DNA of 62,414 bases from an uncultured Flavobacteriales bacterium (GTDB lineage Bacteria > Bacteroidota > Bacteroidia > Flavobacteriales_D > Sanyastnellaceae): contig CAJQIB010000001.1 of assembly GCA_905478325.1 (NCBI GenBank), positions 1-62,414 of the forward strand. The letters run 5' to 3'. The translations under genes and the position numbers were made by a program. Each line of letters begins with the position of its first letter. Position 1 is the stretch's first letter. Shown here in pieces: positions 59,766 through 62,414 of this stretch. The notes under the pieces were generated by a model. That model worked only from the letters and a program-made list of their open reading frames with translations. It ran no database searches and was not told the origin of the DNA.

Positions 59766-62414
59766 ATGCAGTTAAGAAGGCTCCTCACATTATTGCTCTT
59801 GTTGGTTATTGTTCAGCAATCAAACGCACAACTTTTAGGGCTTGTTGCTGAAGAACATGCTGTGTCATCTCATGGTGTGACGTACCGGTTTTATGCAGAA
59901 TTCAACGGTGAAGGATATAAAATAACCTCTGTTTTTGCGACTGAAGCCTATTTAAACAATCCTCCAATTTTAATCGAAACGGATGATCCAAGCGGTTTTT
60001 ATCAATCAACGCCGGGGTTTGACTTGGCTCAAGCAGTGAATCCCTTCTTTTTTGCGTTTTACCCTCAAATGGAATTTGACTCTTGGGTCACCATTGGAGC
60101 CGATGCAGGAGAAACAGGTGAGGTGCAAACAACAGGGTTAAATCCGCAATTCATAGCTTTCAACAACGGCGAGACGTTCTCAACTGACGGTTCTGAATTT
60201 GGAGGGCTTTGGTTTACGACGACTTCAAATCCCTTTTATTCAGAATCTGATGGCCGTGTGCTGCTTGCTCAACTAACGGTAACAGTGGGCCATGTGGCTA
60301 CTTTTCAGTGCAATGTGCAGTGGCGGGATTCTGAGGACAATTCAAACGAGAGTATAGGCTTGACTGCAACCGCAGGGGCTGTAGGAGGGGGATGTCTCTC
60401 CGAGTTGGCTTGCAATTACAATGCAGGAGCTTCATCGGATGACGGTTCGTGTGTCTTTCCTATTGATAATTTGCATGATTGCAATGGAGATTGCCTTGAA
60501 GACTTGGATGGAGATGGAGTTTGCAATGCAAATGAGGTTTTGGGGTGTGACAATGCCAATGCTTGCAATTTTGAATCGAACGCTACCGAAGATGACGGCT
60601 CATGCGTTTTGCCCAACTCGGGTTATGATTGCACTGGTGATTGCTTAATGGATTCAGATGGTGATGGCATTTGCAATGACTTTGAAGTGGTGGGATGCCA
60701 GAATGTGGTGGCCTGCAACTATGATGTGAATGCGACGGATTCTGGTTCATGCGTTTATGCTTCAAGCGGTTATGATTGCTCCGGTGTCTGTCTAGAAGAC
60801 GCTGATGGTGATGGGGTTTGTGACGAGTTTGAAGTGATCGGGTGTCAAGATGCAGCGGCTTGCAATTTCAATGCGAATGCCACTGAAGCTGGCGGCGAAT
60901 GTGAATTCCCATCTGGTTGCTCTTTCTGTTCGGGGGAAACCAATGGGTCGGGGACGGTCGTGAATGGGGATGCGGACAACGACGGCGTTTGCAATCAAGA
61001 TGAAATTTCGGGATGTCAAACACCAACGGCATGCAATTACAACACCCAGGCAACGGATAGCGGTTCGTGCACATATGCATTGGGTTGCGACTTGTGTTCG
61101 GGTGAAACGGACGGTTCCGGAGTCGTATTGGACTTGGACAGTGACAACGATGGAATTTGCAATGCAGATGAAATCTTAGGGTGCACGAATTCAGAGGCTT
61201 GCAATTACAGCAGCGCTGCAACCGATGAAAATGGGACTTGTTTGGTTGCAACAGGATGTGATTCTTGTTCTGGAGAATCAGATGGTTCGGGTACGGTGTT
61301 GGACGGAGACTCGGACAACGATGGAGTCTGTGATACCAATGAAGTAATTGGTTGCCAAAATAATGAAGCATGCAACTTCAATGCTGCTGCGACCGATTCA
61401 GGGTCATGCAGTTTTCCTGCTGCGGGATATAATTGTGCAGGTGACTGTCTGCAAGATGAAGATGGGGATGGCACGTGCGATGAATTCGAGGTGACGGGAT
61501 GTCTGTATTCAACAGCCTGTAATTATCTCAGTAGCGCAACTGATGACGACGGATCATGCGTCTTCGCGCAATCCGGTCAAGACTGCAATGGCAACTGCCT
61601 GTTTGACACCGATTCCGATGGCATTTGCGATCAACTCGAGGTGGTGGGATGTCTTGATGCGACCGCGTGCAATTACGACGGTCTAGCGACAGAGTCTGGT
61701 TACTGTGATTATCCAGAGAGCGGATTGGACTGTGAGGGGAACTGTTTGTTGGACTCTGACAGCGATGGTGTTTGTGATTCCGACGAAGTCAACGGGTGCA
61801 CGAATTCAACAGCCTGCAACTACACGAGTGCTGCAAGCGATGACGACGGATCTTGCACCTTCGCGCAATCCGGTCAAGACTGCAACGGCAACTGCCTGTT
61901 TGACACCGATTCCGATGGCGTTTGCGATGAACTCGAGGTGGTGGGGTGTCTGGATGGGACCGCGTGCAATTACGACGGTCTAGCGACAGAGTCTGGCTAC
62001 TGCGATTATCCAGAGAGCGGATTGGACTGTGAGGGCAACTGTTTGCTGGACTCGGACAGCGATGGTGTTTGTGATTCCGACGAAGTCAACGGGTGCACGG
62101 ATCCAACAGCCTGCAACTACACGAGTGCTGCAAGCGATGACGACGGATCTTGCGTCTTCGCGCAATCCGGTCAAGACTGCAACGGCAACTGCCTGTTTGA
62201 CACCGATTCCGATGGCATTTGCGATCAACTCGAGGTGGTGGGATGTCTTGATGCGACCGCGTGCAATTACGACAGTCTAGCGACAGCGTCTGGTTACTGT
62301 GATTATCCAGAGAGCGGATTGGACTGTGAGGGGAACTGTTTGTTGGACTCTGACAGCGATGGTGTTTGTGATTCCGACGAAGTCAACGGGTGCACGAATT
62401 CAACAGCCTGCAAC
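59766..62414 (+). CDS. Giant secreted Cys-rich repeat protein (3' partial), ACNY/DSDG modules
   Basis: At least 883 codons, open to the right edge with no stop. The start ATG at 59766 opens a signal peptide (MQLRRLLTLLLLLVIVQQ...NAQ). Residues ~25-205 form a beta-rich domain (VTYRFYAEFNGEGYKITSVF, FDSWVTIGADAGETGEV) seen at the head of large flavobacterial surface proteins. From residue ~207 on, 13 complete and one cut Cys-rich modules of ~45-50 aa follow. Each has GC..xxACNY/F, an Asp/Ser-rich DDGSC segment, DCNGNCL and an acidic DxDSDGxC loop like a thrombospondin type 3 calcium site. Three modules use a variant linker CSGETDGSG. The function is probably adhesion or a surface coat; no enzyme domain is visible so far. 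Confidence 0.88.
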   Translation, partial: MQLRRLLTLLLLLVIVQQSNAQLLGLVAEEHAVSSHGVTYRFYAEFNGEGYKITSVFATEAYLNNPPILIETDDPSGFYQSTPGFDLAQAVNPFFFAFYPQMEFDSWVTIGADAGETGEVQTTGLNPQFIAFNNGETFSTDGSEFGGLWFTTTSNPFYSESDGRVLLAQLTVTVGHVATFQCNVQWRDSEDNSNESIGLTATAGAVGGGCLSELACNYNAGASSDDGSCVFPIDNLHDCNGDCLEDLDGDGVCNANEVLGCDNANACNFESNATEDDGSCVLPNSGYDCTGDCLMDSDGDGICNDFEVVGCQNVVACNYDVNATDSGSCVYASSGYDCSGVCLEDADGDGVCDEFEVIGCQDAAACNFNANATEAGGECEFPSGCSFCSGETNGSGTVVNGDADNDGVCNQDEISGCQTPTACNYNTQATDSGSCTYALGCDLCSGETDGSGVVLDLDSDNDGICNADEILGCTNSEACNYSSAATDENGTCLVATGCDSCSGESDGSGTVLDGDSDNDGVCDTNEVIGCQNNEACNFNAAATDSGSCSFPAAGYNCAGDCLQDEDGDGTCDEFEVTGCLYSTACNYLSSATDDDGSCVFAQSGQDCNGNCLFDTDSDGICDQLEVVGCLDATACNYDGLATESGYCDYPESGLDCEGNCLLDSDSDGVCDSDEVNGCTNSTACNYTSAASDDDGSCTFAQSGQDCNGNCLFDTDSDGVCDELEVVGCLDGTACNYDGLATESGYCDYPESGLDCEGNCLLDSDSDGVCDSDEVNGCTDPTACNYTSAASDDDGSCVFAQSGQDCNGNCLFDTDSDGICDQLEVVGCLDATACNYDSLATASGYCDYPESGLDCEGNCLLDSDSDGVCDSDEVNGCTNSTACN
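61564..62414 (+). repeat. 297-bp tandem DNA repeat (2.9 near-identical copies) inside the Cys-rich gene
   Basis: Copies begin at 61564, 61861 and 62158, each beginning TCGCGCAATCCGGTCAAGAC and encoding 99 aa (two Cys-rich modules). By eye copy 1 and copy 3 differ at 3 of 257 bases, while copy 2 differs from copy 1 at about 15 of 297. The array continues beyond the window. The period is a multiple of three, so copy-number change keeps the frame. Confidence 0.92.

Noticed and set aside
61564-62414. Tandem repeats as a possible CRISPR array
   Set aside because: The period is 297 bp, there are no unique spacers, and the whole stretch is one open reading frame with conserved Cys codons.

Overview
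The window looks like a chromosome segment of a free-living, probably aquatic member of the Flavobacteriales (Bacteroidota). The evidence is type IX secretion (T9SS) C-terminal sorting domains on several secreted proteins, a SusC/SusD pair, PorT-, PorE- and GldF/GldG-type proteins, TAnnTTTG-like promoter -7 boxes, and Cys-rich repeats of the kind 'GC..xxACNY...DDGSC'. I see no insertion sequence, prophage, CRISPR array or rRNA. Coding density is very high: no gene-free gap exceeds about 140 bases, and five convergent gene pairs overlap at their 3' ends.

Layout. 1-2020: 3' part of a secreted VCBS/UnbV protein with a T9SS tail, then a strong terminator. 2086-9366: a methyltransferase, then on the minus strand rho, a DUF4199-like membrane protein, PorT, a CapD/FlaA1-type nucleotide-sugar enzyme and an IMPACT protein; also a YfcE-type phosphodiesterase. 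9409-15395: PorE-like OmpA protein, a TonB-dependent receptor, a PQQ-type sugar dehydrogenase and a small secreted protein. 15402-35655: the starch region. 35661-51719: housekeeping genes (xth, stomatin/NfeD, coaE, rpe, clpS, glnS, cca, tsaC, purC, phoH, SAM hydrolase) with a second UnbV protein. 51747-59439: a GldF-GldG fusion, a DUF4340 protein, a glycosyltransferase, thiolase, PaaY-like protein, a TrmN6-like methyltransferase and a START-like protein. 59557-62414: tRNA-Met, a terminator, and a giant Cys-rich repeat protein that runs off the right edge.

The most coherent system is a divergent starch-to-glycolysis locus. A NrtR-type regulator with a degenerate Nudix box heads a minus-strand operon: CotH kinase, secreted GH13 amylase, SusC, SusD, two binding-type proteins, and a GH13 lipoprotein. 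Facing it on the plus strand are pfkA, gapA, a BadF-type sugar kinase, beta-phosphoglucomutase and GH65 maltose phosphorylase. The shared 133-bp promoter region holds a perfect inverted repeat, GTGTA-N5-TACAC, almost exactly midway between the two predicted transcription starts. Together the genes would carry starch from surface cleavage, through uptake and phosphorolysis, into glycolysis.

A second pattern spans the window. At least ten genes have a [T/C]AnnTT[T/C]G box followed by exactly four bases and then the start codon. This predicts leaderless mRNAs and fixes several start codons, including two GTG starts.
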